A stretch of 46,038 nucleotides of DNA. It comes from Verrucomicrobiota bacterium. Its GTDB lineage: Bacteria; Verrucomicrobiota; Verrucomicrobiia; Verrucomicrobiales; V1-33. Below are positions 16,562 through 25,230 of this stretch, piece by piece (within the stretch, counting starts at the first letter, position 1; each line of letters starts with the position of its first letter). Below the pieces are notes generated by a model. The model saw only the letters and a program-made list of their open reading frames with translations, searched no databases and was not told the origin of the DNA. Location: contig QQNF01000027.1 of the NCBI GenBank assembly GCA_003402705.1, forward strand, positions 1-46,038, written 5' to 3'. Position numbers and translations under genes: made by a program.

Positions 16562-17596
16562 ATGAGTGAGACCCAGACGACAGCGGAGCCGACGGGAGGT
16601 CGTGGCTGGGCGTGGCTGGGTGGGCGCGATGGGTTTCTGCACCGGCATGATGGCGGGTTTCGGGCGGCGGCGGAGCGAGCGGCTGATGGGGTGTCGTGGT
16701 ATGTGAATGACTTTGCGTTATCGGATGTGAGGCCGTGGCGGGTGCCGGTGGGGGAGAGCGGGGAAGCGGGTGTGGCGGAGAGGCCGGTGGTGGCGTGGCG
16801 GGCGGCGGAGCGGGCGGTGTTTGATCGGTCGTTTCAGCGGATCATGGCGGGGATCCGAGCGGAGCGGTTGGTGAAGGCGGTGCCGGTGAGTACGGCGGAG
16901 GGGGAGTGTGTGGGGGGAGTGGGGGCGTGGGCGCGGTATTGTCTGGGGTTGGATGATGGGGGTGCGGGTGGTTATGCGTTTGGGTGGGAGCAGGGAGGGA
17001 GCGGGTTCGGGGGATTTTCGCCGGAGATTTTGTTTCAGGTGGAGGGGAGACGACTGACGACGATGGCGCTGGCTGGGACGGTGGATGCGGCGCATGCGGG
17101 GGATTTGGAGGCGCAGCCGAAGCTGGGTCGGGAGCATGCGGTGGTGGTGGATGCGTTGCGGCAGCGACTGGAGCCGTTGGGTCGGGTGATGGTGGGGAGG
17201 CGGGAAGTGGTGGCGCAGGGGACGATCCGGCATTTGCGGACGAGGTTGAGTGTGCAGCTGGATGAGGAACCGGATGCGGCGGCCTTGAATCGGTTGGTTA
17301 GGCTGGTGCATCCGACGCCGGCATTGGGGATTTCGCCGTCTCGTGAGGATACCTTGGAGGAATTGCAGATGGTGCGGGACGAGGCGGGAGCGCCGCGGTA
17401 TTTCGGGGCGCCGTTCGGGGTGGCGTGGCCGGGAGGGGCGTTGTTTGTGGTGGCGATTCGGGGGTTGTTCTGGAGTGGGGATAAAGTGTGGCTGCCGGCG
17501 GGGTGTGGATTGGTGGCGGGGAGTGAGGCGGATGCGGAGTGGGAGGAAGTGGAATTGAAGCGGGCGTGGGTGCGGCGGGTGTTTGCGCTGGATTGA
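16562..17596 (+). CDS. menF: isochorismate synthase
   Basis: Chorismate-binding enzyme that makes isochorismate, the entry step of the classical menaquinone pathway. At 344 residues it is shorter than the E. coli protein because the N-terminal part is reduced. The C-terminal catalytic domain shows FGGFSPEILFQVEGRRL, ALAGT, RTRLSVQ and HPTPALGISPSRE, all typical of isochorismate synthases. Identity as MenF rather than a siderophore or salicylate isochorismate synthase is supported by the immediately following menD (4 nt gap) and menH. Confidence 0.92.
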   Translation: MSETQTTAEPTGGRGWAWLGGRDGFLHRHDGGFRAAAERAADGVSWYVNDFALSDVRPWRVPVGESGEAGVAERPVVAWRAAERAVFDRSFQRIMAGIRAERLVKAVPVSTAEGECVGGVGAWARYCLGLDDGGAGGYAFGWEQGGSGFGGFSPEILFQVEGRRLTTMALAGTVDAAHAGDLEAQPKLGREHAVVVDALRQRLEPLGRVMVGRREVVAQGTIRHLRTRLSVQLDEEPDAAALNRLVRLVHPTPALGISPSREDTLEELQMVRDEAGAPRYFGAPFGVAWPGGALFVVAIRGLFWSGDKVWLPAGCGLVAGSEADAEWEEVELKRAWVRRVFALD

Positions 17597-17600
17597 TGTT

Positions 17601-19187
17601 ATGGGGGAGACGAGCGAGCATCCTGCGGTGGCGGCGGTGGCGGCCTTGACGGCTGCTGGGGTGAGGGAGTTTGTGATCTGTGCGGGGGCGCGGAACAGTG
17701 CGCTGGTGGCGGTGGTGGCGGCGGCTCCGGGATGGGTGCGGGTGTGGCATCACTTCGAAGAGAGGAGCGCGGCGTTTTTTGCGTTAGGAAGAGTGCGGGC
17801 GAGCGGGCGGCCGGTGGTGGTCTGCACGACGAGTGGGACGGCGGTGGCGGAGGTGCTGCCGGCGGTGATTGAGGGGCATTACGGTGGATTGCCGCTAGTG
17901 GTGCTGAGTGCGGACCGACCGAGACGGTATCGGGGGACGGGGGCGCCGCAGGCGATTGAGCAGGCGGGGATTTTTCAGGGGTATGCGCGGGCGGTGGATT
18001 GCGAGGGGGAGACGCCGGATTTGAGAGGGTGGAGAGGTGAGGGACCGTTGCAGGTGAACGTGTGTCTGGAGGAACCGGGGGCGGCGGACTGGGAGCGATT
18101 GCGGGCGGGTGGGGCGAGACTGGTGGCGGGCGAGTGGCGGGAGCGGTGTGTGGTGGAGCGGCCGGAGGCGAGGCCGATGACGGCGGGCAGATTGGTGCTG
18201 GCGGGGGATGTGCGGCCCGGAGAGGAAGATGAGGCGGCGGCGGTGGCGTTGCGGGCGGGAGGTGTGGTGTGGGCGGAGGCGTCGTCGGGATTGCGGGACC
18301 ATCCGTGGCTGGAAGGGCGGGTGATTGAGGGCGGGGAAGCGGCGTTGCGTGGGTGGCCGGTGAGGCAGGTGGTGCGGGTGGGCGGGGTGCCGACGTGTCG
18401 GTTCTGGAGAGATCTGGAGGATCGGGAGGAGATTCCGGTGGTGGCGGTGAATCGGACCGGGTTTTCGGGACTGGCGCGGGGTGCGCTGACGGTTAGGGAA
18501 TGGCGCGAGGGATTGCTGGGGGAATTGCCGGAGGAAGATGCTGAGCCGTGGCTGGCGCGCGGGCGGGCGATGCGGCGGAAGTTTGAGGAATTGTGCGGGC
18601 GGTATCCGGGATCGGAACCGGCGCTGGTTGCTGGGTTGGCTGAGCGGATTCCGCGGGGGAGCGAGGTGCTGACGGGGAACAGCCTAGCGGTGAGGGAGTG
18701 GAATCTGGCGGCCCCGGTGGGTAGGGGGCATCGCGTGCATGCGTTGCGCGGGGCGAACGGGATTGACGGGAACGTGTCGGCGTTTTTCGGGCTGGCTAGT
18801 GAGGCGGCGGAGGCGTGGTGTCTGGTGGGAGATCTGACGGCGCTGTATGATCTGGCGGCTCCGTGGGTGCTGCCGCAGATGGCGTCGGGGAGGCGGCGGG
18901 TGGTGGTGATGAACAATGGGGGCGGGCGGATTTTTTCGAGACTGCCTGGGTTGAGGGGGATGACTGGGCGGGAGTTAGGATTGATGGAGAACCCGCATGC
19001 GTGGGGGTTCCGGGGATGGGCGGAGCAGTGGGGGATGGGGTGGCATGGGGGTGGTGGGGAGTGGTTGCGGGGCGGCGGGCTGGGGGCGGTGAAGGAGGAT
19101 CATGCGGTGATCGAGCTGCTTCCGGATGCGGAGGAGACCGAAGGATTTTGGGTGGCGTGGGTGCGGGAGACGATGGAGATTGAGTGA
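17601..19187 (+). CDS. menD: 2-succinyl-6-hydroxy-2,4-cyclohexadiene-1-carboxylate-forming synthase MenD
   Basis: Thiamine-diphosphate enzyme (SEPHCHC synthase) that condenses 2-oxoglutarate with isochorismate in menaquinone synthesis. The 528-residue protein has the N-terminal pyrimidine-binding segment (VICAGARNSALV, then HHFEERSAAFFALG, containing the catalytic Glu of ThDP enzymes) and the C-terminal diphosphate-binding part (GDLTALYDLAA followed by NNGGGRIFSRLP). ATG 17601 is preferred; an upstream TTG at 17583 would overlap menF. It overlaps menH by one base (TGATG), suggesting translational coupling. Confidence 0.95.
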   Translation: MGETSEHPAVAAVAALTAAGVREFVICAGARNSALVAVVAAAPGWVRVWHHFEERSAAFFALGRVRASGRPVVVCTTSGTAVAEVLPAVIEGHYGGLPLVVLSADRPRRYRGTGAPQAIEQAGIFQGYARAVDCEGETPDLRGWRGEGPLQVNVCLEEPGAADWERLRAGGARLVAGEWRERCVVERPEARPMTAGRLVLAGDVRPGEEDEAAAVALRAGGVVWAEASSGLRDHPWLEGRVIEGGEAALRGWPVRQVVRVGGVPTCRFWRDLEDREEIPVVAVNRTGFSGLARGALTVREWREGLLGELPEEDAEPWLARGRAMRRKFEELCGRYPGSEPALVAGLAERIPRGSEVLTGNSLAVREWNLAAPVGRGHRVHALRGANGIDGNVSAFFGLASEAAEAWCLVGDLTALYDLAAPWVLPQMASGRRRVVVMNNGGGRIFSRLPGLRGMTGRELGLMENPHAWGFRGWAEQWGMGWHGGGGEWLRGGGLGAVKEDHAVIELLPDAEETEGFWVAWVRETMEIE

Positions 19188-19918
19188 TGATTCACGCGTT
19201 GCATGGGATGGCCGGGAGGCCGGACGATTTGTTTCCGCTGCTTCAGGGGATCGGGTATCCGCATACGGCGTGGCACCTGTGGCGTTGCCTGCTGGACTGG
19301 CCGGAGGCGCGGACGTTTGAGGGGTTTGCGGCGGCGATGCACGAGGCGGTGGAGTTTTCGGAGCGGCCGCGGGTGTTGCTAGGGTATTCGATGGGAGCGC
19401 GGCTGGCGCTGCAGAGTCTGGTGAACAACAGTGATGACTGGGATGCGGCGGTGCTGATTTCGGGGCATCCGGGACTGACGGATGAGCGGGAGCGGGCGGA
19501 GCGGATCGCGATGGATCATGATTGGTCGGTGCGGTTTCTGTATGAGCCGTGGCTGGAGGTGATGCGGGCGTGGAATGCGCAGCCGGTGCTGGCTGGGGAG
19601 ACGATTTCCGAGGGCGAGCAGCGATTGGTGGAGTTGTGGCGGCGGGAGATTGCGGATGCGTTTCACGGGTGGTCGCTGGGGGCGCAGCCGGATTTGAGGG
19701 GGCATCTGGGGGATGTGAGGTGTCCGGTTTTGTGGGTGACGGGGGAGCGGGATGTGAAGTTCACGGGATTGGGGAAGGAAGTGGTGCCGCTGCTGCCGGA
19801 GGCGGAGCATGTGGTGGTGGCGGGGGCGGGGCATCGCGTGCATCTGGACCATGTGGAGGTGGTGGTGGAACGGGTGCGGGAGTTTCTGGGTCGGGTGCTG
19901 CCGGAGGTGGAGGCATGA
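19187..19918 (+). CDS. menH: alpha/beta-hydrolase, probable MenH
   Basis: Predicted SHCHC synthase, which removes pyruvate from the MenD product. The protein is 243 residues with an alpha/beta-hydrolase fold: the first strand and oxyanion region ALHGMAGRPDD, nucleophile elbow GYSMGARLAL with Ser68, an acid region GERDVKF and the C-terminal His in AGAGHRVHLDH. The GYSMGAR elbow is typical of MenH. The ATG shares its A with the menD stop codon, and its own stop overlaps the next gene's ATG. MenH identity rests on both motif and operon position. Confidence 0.88.
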   Translation: MIHALHGMAGRPDDLFPLLQGIGYPHTAWHLWRCLLDWPEARTFEGFAAAMHEAVEFSERPRVLLGYSMGARLALQSLVNNSDDWDAAVLISGHPGLTDERERAERIAMDHDWSVRFLYEPWLEVMRAWNAQPVLAGETISEGEQRLVELWRREIADAFHGWSLGAQPDLRGHLGDVRCPVLWVTGERDVKFTGLGKEVVPLLPEAEHVVVAGAGHRVHLDHVEVVVERVREFLGRVLPEVEA

Positions 19919-20595
19919 AGTATTTTCTGCAGAGTGTGCGGGGGAGTGTGGTGCTGCTGGCGGCGAGTGGCGGGGCGCTGGCGATGATGCCGGGGAGTTC
20001 GGCGATGCAGGTGTTTGCTGGGGTGGCGTGCGGGTGGGTGGTTTTGAAGTCGCGGCTGCCGGTATTCCGTCGCGGGGTGGATGCGAGGGAGCGGAGGAGG
20101 GCGTGGGTGGCGATGGAGGAAGAGCGGTTGAGGTTTCTGGCGGGACTGGGTGGGGAGTCGCGGGAGCGGGCGGCGCGATTGCAGGATCGGGTGGGGGTGT
20201 TGCGGCGGTTGCTGAGGCAGCCGTTGGATCCAGCGGAGGACAGCGGGGTGGTGGCGCATGCGGCGCATCTGGCGTGGCTGCATTTGAGACTGCTGGCGGC
20301 GCGGGAGGAACTGGAGCGGTGTGCGCCGCCGCCGGGGGGGACGAGTGCGGTGGAGAGCGGGCGGGTGGCGGTTGGGGGGATGCGGGTGGCGCGGCTAGGG
20401 GAGATTTCGGAGCAATTGGGGGCGATCGAGCAGGAGATTGAGTTGAGCATTGACCATGCGGCGGTGGCGTCGCCGACTGGGGATGTGCGGTTGAGACTGG
20501 AGGCGGTGAGGGAGACCCTGATGCGGGACGGGAATGCGGAGGGCGGGGTGCGGACGGCGGCGGTGGTGGATGCGTACTATCTGGAAAGGAGCTGA
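19915..20595 (+). CDS. small membrane protein with helical C-terminal domain, unknown function
   Basis: A 226-residue protein starting at ATG 19915, whose ATGA overlaps the menH stop. Two hydrophobic segments occupy roughly residues 11-26 and 31-45, followed by a basic loop and a long charged, Arg/Glu-rich alpha-helical region that looks coiled-coil-forming (about 60-150 and 160-200). No family was recognised. Its stop lies 11 bp before the glycosyltransferase start, so it is part of the men-glycosyltransferase run. It may be a membrane-anchored scaffold, but this is a guess. Confidence 0.7.
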   Translation: MKYFLQSVRGSVVLLAASGGALAMMPGSSAMQVFAGVACGWVVLKSRLPVFRRGVDARERRRAWVAMEEERLRFLAGLGGESRERAARLQDRVGVLRRLLRQPLDPAEDSGVVAHAAHLAWLHLRLLAAREELERCAPPPGGTSAVESGRVAVGGMRVARLGEISEQLGAIEQEIELSIDHAAVASPTGDVRLRLEAVRETLMRDGNAEGGVRTAAVVDAYYLERS

Positions 20596-20606
20596 GCGAA
20601 ATTGTT

Positions 20607-21890
20607 ATGAGGATTGTGCATCTGACGCCCGGGACCGGGAATTTTCATTGCGGGAGCTGCCTGCGGGACATGCATCTGGCGAAAGCGCTGAGGCGGCAGG
20701 GACATGAGGTGACGGTGGTGCCGCTGTATCTGCCGCTGGTGACGGATGGGGGGACGGAGGATGGGGAGCAGCCGGTGTTTGCGGGGGGGATCAATCTGTA
20801 TCTGAAGCAGCAGATGAGGTGGTTCCGGCATGTACCGAAGTGGGTGCAGCGGCTGCTGGATTCGAGGTGGATGCTGCTGGCGGCGGCGAAGCGTGCGTCG
20901 ATGACGAGTGCGCGGCAGTTAGGGGAGATGACGGAGGAGAGTTTTCGTGGGGTGACTGGAAGGCAGGCGGAGGAATGGCAGCGCCTGATGGATTGGATCG
21001 GGAACGGGGAGAAGCCGGATGTGCTGTCGCTTTCTAACGGATTGCTGAACGGACTGGCGGTGGTGGCGCAGAAGGATCTGGGGATACCGGTGGTGTGCAG
21101 CCTGCAGGGGGAGGATTCGTTTCTGGACACCCTGCCGGAGCCGTGGCGGGAACGGAGCTGGGAATTGTTCCGGGAGAACAGTGCGTCGGTGTCGCGGTAT
21201 GTGGCGACGAGCGAGTATTATGCGGCGGAGATGAGGAAGCGGCTACGGCTGGGGGAGGATCGGGTGGTGTGTGTGCGGAACGGGATTGATTTGTCAGGGT
21301 TTGCGGAGCAGGAGCGGGTGCCGGATCCGCCGGTGATCGGGTATCTGGCGCGACAGTGTCATGGGAAGGGATTGCACACATTGGTGGATGCGTTTCTGCT
21401 GCTGGCGAAGCGGCACGGGACGGTGCGGCTGAGTGTGGCGGGGACGACGACGGCGGCGGACGATGCGTATATTGCGGAGCAGGTTAGGAAAGTGAGGGAG
21501 GCGGGATTGGAGAGTCGGGTGGAATGGCGGCGGGAACTGGATTTTGCGGAGAAGGTGCGGCACTTGCAGCAGCTGACGGTGCTGAGTGTGCCTGCGGGTT
21601 ATGGCGAGGCGTTTGGGTTGTATATCATTGAGGCGCTGGCGTGCGGCGTGCCGGTGGCGGAGCCGGATGATGCGGGGCCCGGGGAACTGGTGCGGGCGAC
21701 GGGCGGAGGGTTGCTGTGTGCGAAGGACGATCCGGCGGCGCTGGCGGAGATTCTGGGGCGGATGGTGGACGATCCTGAGTTGCGGCGGGAGTTGGCGGAG
21801 CGGGGTCGTGCGGCGGTGGAGCGGGAGTTTACGGCGGACGTGATGGCGCGCGGGTATGCGGCGGTGTGTGCGGCGGCGGTGGGGAAGTGA
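20607..21890 (+). CDS. family 4 glycosyltransferase
   Basis: Retaining GT-B glycosyltransferase of 427 residues. The N-terminal half starts with a Rossmann strand and acceptor region (MRIVHLTPGTGNFHCGSCLRD) and has the LSLSNGLL and SEYYAAEMRK segments. The C-terminal GT4 domain shows IGYLARQCHGKGLHTLVDAF, the sugar-nucleotide-binding stretch SVPAGYGEAFGLYIIEALACGVPV and the conserved E residues around GEAFGLYIIEA. Donor and acceptor sugars cannot be told from sequence. It is last in the plus-strand run and convergent with mlaD 13 bp away. Confidence 0.9.
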   Translation: MRIVHLTPGTGNFHCGSCLRDMHLAKALRRQGHEVTVVPLYLPLVTDGGTEDGEQPVFAGGINLYLKQQMRWFRHVPKWVQRLLDSRWMLLAAAKRASMTSARQLGEMTEESFRGVTGRQAEEWQRLMDWIGNGEKPDVLSLSNGLLNGLAVVAQKDLGIPVVCSLQGEDSFLDTLPEPWRERSWELFRENSASVSRYVATSEYYAAEMRKRLRLGEDRVVCVRNGIDLSGFAEQERVPDPPVIGYLARQCHGKGLHTLVDAFLLLAKRHGTVRLSVAGTTTAADDAYIAEQVRKVREAGLESRVEWRRELDFAEKVRHLQQLTVLSVPAGYGEAFGLYIIEALACGVPVAEPDDAGPGELVRATGGGLLCAKDDPAALAEILGRMVDDPELRRELAERGRAAVEREFTADVMARGYAAVCAAAVGK

Positions 21891-21903
21891 TGAGTCGTTA
21901 GGA

Positions 21904-22923
21904 TCAGCGGCTGCGGCGTGAGGGTGGTGCGGGAGCGGGAGCTGGTGCGGGGAGGGAGGAAGGTTCCTTGTCTTTGTAGAAGACGATGCCTGACTTGCGG
22001 AGATTGGCGACGAGACGTGCGAGATTGTCGCGGACGCCGGGGTCGTTGAGGATGGCGGCGAGGACCCCGCGGCCGGAGTGGGCGTCTTTGAGGAGCCCTT
22101 CGAGGGCGTCGGCGGCGTCGCGGATGCCATCGGAGGCGGCACCGAATTCCTTGAGGCCTGGGCCGAGTTGGTCGACGGCCTTGTCGACTTTGGCGAGGGC
22201 GCTGCGAGCGGAGACGATGGCAGGGTCGATGGATTTGGTGAGGCTGGCGGCGCTTTCCATGGTCTGGCGGAAGGCGGCGATGCCGGATTTGAGATCGGCG
22301 ACGACTGGGCCGGAGAGGATTTCGGTGTCGATTTTGCGGACTGAGATTTCGAGTTCGGTGAGGGTGTCGGTGACGTGGCGGAGGTTTTCGTCGGAGAGGA
22401 CCCCGGTATTGAGGCGGTCGAGAGTGGTATTGAGACGGGAGAGACTGTCGCGGATGTCTTTCATGACGGCGGTGCCTTCGTCGCCGATTTTGGAGGCCAT
22501 GGAGGAGAGGTCTGGGGAGACATCGCCGGAGAGGGTTTCGCCGTCGGCGACGAAGCCTGAGGAGCCGGGGGGAGCGATGCCGATGTCGACGGCGCAGTCG
22601 CCCATGAGGCCGATGGAGTTGATGCGGAGAGGGGCGCCTTTGGGGATTTTGAATTCCTGGTAGATTTCGAGATCGACTTCGACCCCTTTGAGTTCGTCGA
22701 GGAGTTTGGGGGAAGTGGAGACCCTGCCGATGACGGCTCCGGCGCGGCGGACGGGTGAGCCGGCGATGAGGTTCTGGGCGTCGGAGAAGACGGCGCGGAC
22801 GGTGTAGGGCCGGCGCATTTTGTGGCGGATGGGGCCGAATTCGAGGATGAGGCCGAAGAGGAGGAAGAGGCCGAGCAGGACGAAAGTGCCTGCGATGATG
22901 GTGGTGCGTCTGGAGGAATCCAT
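21904..22923 (-). CDS. mlaD: MlaD-type MCE domain protein
   Basis: Membrane-anchored MCE protein of a lipid ABC transporter. The 339 residues start with a single transmembrane helix (about 8-28), then an MCE domain (YTVRAVFSDAQNLIAGSPVRRAG to about 130), then a long helical tail with repeated SL/DLS heptad-like segments predicted to form a coiled coil or tunnel, and a Pro/Ala-rich basic end. It is the third gene of the mlaE-mlaF-mlaD run, 23 bp after the ATPase gene. No MlaC-type periplasmic carrier or MlaA lipoprotein is in the window. Confidence 0.9.
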   Translation of the reverse strand: MDSSRRTTIIAGTFVLLGLFLLFGLILEFGPIRHKMRRPYTVRAVFSDAQNLIAGSPVRRAGAVIGRVSTSPKLLDELKGVEVDLEIYQEFKIPKGAPLRINSIGLMGDCAVDIGIAPPGSSGFVADGETLSGDVSPDLSSMASKIGDEGTAVMKDIRDSLSRLNTTLDRLNTGVLSDENLRHVTDTLTELEISVRKIDTEILSGPVVADLKSGIAAFRQTMESAASLTKSIDPAIVSARSALAKVDKAVDQLGPGLKEFGAASDGIRDAADALEGLLKDAHSGRGVLAAILNDPGVRDNLARLVANLRKSGIVFYKDKEPSSLPAPAPAPAPPSRRSR

Positions 22924-22946
22924 GTTAGTGGGCGGGCCTTGGGAGA

Positions 22947-23705
22947 TTATTCGTCTTCGTCGCAGTGGCCTTCGACGAACTGGCGGACGAGGGGGTCGGT
23001 GGAGGAGAAGAGTTGGTCGGGAGAGCCTTCGAAGTGGATGAGGCCGTCGCGGAAGTAGACGACGCGGTCGGCGACTGAGCGGACGCTGCGCATGTCGTGG
23101 GTGACGACGACGGAAGTGCAGCGGTAGTGGAGTTGGGTGCGGCGGATGAGGCGGTCGATGCTGTCGGAGACGATGGGGTCGAGGCCTGCGGTGGGTTCGT
23201 CGTAGAAGATGCAGCGTGGGCGGCTGACGACGGCGCGGGCGAGGGCGGCGCGTTTGCGCATGCCGCCGGAGAGGGCGGCGGGGAGTTTGTGGCCGTGGTC
23301 GGCGAGGCCGACGGCGGCGAGGACCTCGTGGATGCGGGAGTGCATGTCCGGGGAGTCCTTCATGCCGGATTCGCGGAGAGGGAAGGCGACATTTTCTGCG
23401 ACGGTGAGACTGTCGAAGAGGGCGCCGTCTTGGAAGAGCATGCCGATTTTGCGGCGGTGGGGGCCGAGTTGGCGTTCGTTGAGCGTGGTGATTTCGGTGT
23501 TGTCGACGATGATGGAGCCTGAGGTGGCTGGGATGAGGCCCATGACGAGTTTGAGGAACACGGATTTGCCGGTGCCTGAGCCGCCGATGATGACGAGGTT
23601 TTCGCCTTCGCGGATGGTGAGGTTGATGCCGCGGAGGATCTGCTGATCGCCGATCTGTTTGTGCAGATTGCGGACGGAGATGAAGGGAGGGCCGGCCGTG
23701 GACAT
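22947..23705 (-). CDS. mlaF: MlaF-type ABC transporter ATPase
   Basis: Cytoplasmic ATPase driving phospholipid transport across the cell envelope. The 252 residues carry Walker A GGSGTGKS (about 37-44), the signature LSGGMRKRAALARA and Walker B IFYDEPTAGLD, followed by the H-loop VVTHDM. The GGMRKR form of the signature is typical of Mla/MCE ATPases. Its ATG lies 4 bp past the mlaE stop and the gene precedes mlaD. Confidence 0.93.
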   Translation of the reverse strand: MSTAGPPFISVRNLHKQIGDQQILRGINLTIREGENLVIIGGSGTGKSVFLKLVMGLIPATSGSIIVDNTEITTLNERQLGPHRRKIGMLFQDGALFDSLTVAENVAFPLRESGMKDSPDMHSRIHEVLAAVGLADHGHKLPAALSGGMRKRAALARAVVSRPRCIFYDEPTAGLDPIVSDSIDRLIRRTQLHYRCTSVVVTHDMRSVRSVADRVVYFRDGLIHFEGSPDQLFSSTDPLVRQFVEGHCDEDE

Positions 23706-23709
23706 GGGA

Positions 23710-24504
23710 TCAGGTGGCGGCGATGGGCCAGATGTAGTTGAGGAGGAGGGAGAGGAAGAAGTTGGCGATGAGGATGGCCATGGAGGCGTAGAAGACGGCG
23801 GCGGTGGTGCCGCGGCCGACGCCGACCGCGCCCTGGCGGACGGTGAGGCCCTGATGGCAGGCCATGATGACGATGAGGTAGCCGTAGGCGATGCCTTTGG
23901 TCATGCCGAAGATGACGTCGATGTGGTCGACGTTTTTGTAGAGCTGGTCATTGTAGAAGGCTTCGGGGACATTGTAGGCACCGACGGCCATGAGTCGGGC
24001 GGCGGCGATGCCGAAGCGGATGCTTTCGCCGATGAGGAGGGGGACGGAGAAGAGCATGGCGATGAAGCGCGGGGCGACGAGGTAGTCGACTGGGTGGACG
24101 CCGAGAGAGCGGAGGGCGTCGACTTGTTCGGTGACCTTCATGGTGCCGATTTCTGCGGCCATGGTGGCTCCGATGCGGCCTGCGAGCATGAGGGCGGTGA
24201 GGACAGGGCCGAGTTCGCGGCACATGGCGAGGGCGACGATGCCGCCGACGAGACTGTCGAGGCCGAGCTGATTGAACTTGTAGTAGACCTGGGCGGCGAA
24301 GACGGCTCCGGTGGCTGCGCCGGTGACGATGACCTGGATTTGGGAGCCGAAGCCGATGGAGACGAGCTGGCGTCCGACTTCGGCCCAGCGGATGCGGCTG
24401 CGGAAGAGGGAGTAGGTGAGTTCTGCGGTGAGGACGGCGAGCTCGCCGAAGTAGCTGACGAAACGCAGCACGAGCCCGCCGAGCCATGAGAGGAAAGTGG
24501 ACAT
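23710..24504 (-). CDS. mlaE: MlaE-type ABC transporter permease
   Basis: Inner-membrane permease of the MCE lipid transporter. The protein is 264 residues from ATG 24504 (MSTFLSWLGG); a longer frame to 24681 is Pro-rich and runs into the divergent gene, so it is rejected. Typical MlaE segments are ALMLAGRIGATMAAEIGTMK, VTEQVDALRSLGVHPVDYLV and GMTKGIAYGYLIVIMACHQG, with about five membrane helices. It is first of the mlaE-mlaF-mlaD operon; the promoter must lie in the 159 bp shared with the divergent gene at 24664. Confidence 0.93.
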   Translation of the reverse strand: MSTFLSWLGGLVLRFVSYFGELAVLTAELTYSLFRSRIRWAEVGRQLVSIGFGSQIQVIVTGAATGAVFAAQVYYKFNQLGLDSLVGGIVALAMCRELGPVLTALMLAGRIGATMAAEIGTMKVTEQVDALRSLGVHPVDYLVAPRFIAMLFSVPLLIGESIRFGIAAARLMAVGAYNVPEAFYNDQLYKNVDHIDVIFGMTKGIAYGYLIVIMACHQGLTVRQGAVGVGRGTTAAVFYASMAILIANFFLSLLLNYIWPIAAT

Positions 24505-24663
24505 GAACAGGGAGTTCAGTGGCGCGGAAAGGGGCGGTGGGCAAGCTGCCAGTGGCGGGAAACCTGGGAAGGGTGGGGAATGGGGAAGAGGGAGTGTGGA
24601 GGCGGGATGCGGTGGCGTTTGCGGTTGCGGGGGAGGGGAGGGCAATAGAAGCGTGGGGAAGAC

Positions 24664-25122
24664 ATGAGTGCCGAATCCCACAATTTTGAAGTTCTTCCTG
24701 CGTACGGCGTGCTTGCCGGAGTTTCAGCGCTGGCGCGTGAGGCGCTGGCTGGGTTCGGGCATTTTTCGTCGCTGGGTAAGGGAGCGGTGGTGGTGGAGCA
24801 GGGAGGGCCTGCGGATTCGCTGCATGTGGTGGTGAGCGGGGAGTTGGTGGTGTCGCTGCGGTCGCCTGAGGAGATTCGGACCCTCGGGTATGTGGAGGAA
24901 GGGCAGACGGTTGGGGAGATGGGATTTCTGGATGACGAAGTGACGGCGAGTGCGGCGGTGACGACGAATGTGGCGTCGCACGTGTGGTCGATTCACAAAG
25001 AGGATTTCAACCGGTTCCTGCACACGCATCCTGTGGCTGGGTGTGAGATTCTGAAGGAACTGCTGGTGCTGGCGGGACGGCGGGCGCGGAAGGGGAACGA
25101 GCGGCTGACGGCGGAGGGGTGA
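24664..25122 (+). CDS. stand-alone cyclic-nucleotide-binding-fold protein
   Basis: A 152-residue protein made almost entirely of a CRP/FNR-type cyclic nucleotide-binding domain (about 15-135) without a DNA-binding helix-turn-helix. The phosphate-binding cassette aligns without gaps to the CRP cassette: GEMGFLDDEVTASA at 84-97, with the Gly-Glu and Ser (S96) kept but the phosphate-binding Arg replaced by Ala95. Canonical cAMP binding is therefore doubtful. It is divergent from mlaE and 108 bp before gltX. It could be a degenerate sensor or a protein-interaction module; its partner is unknown. Confidence 0.82.
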   Translation: MSAESHNFEVLPAYGVLAGVSALAREALAGFGHFSSLGKGAVVVEQGGPADSLHVVVSGELVVSLRSPEEIRTLGYVEEGQTVGEMGFLDDEVTASAAVTTNVASHVWSIHKEDFNRFLHTHPVAGCEILKELLVLAGRRARKGNERLTAEG

Positions 25123-25230
25123 GTTGGGGAGATGAGGGCTTGAGGGGATGAGGAAGGTGGAGGTTCACTGTTGAAGGAGTTGGTGAGCGGGGGCAGGTCG
25201 GGTGGAGAAACCTGAAAGCCAGCTCCTGAT

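Noticed and set aside
24505..24681. Longer N-terminus for mlaE up to 24681
   Set aside because: It is Pro/Leu low complexity, overlaps the divergent gene start, and the MlaE-like sequence begins at 24504.
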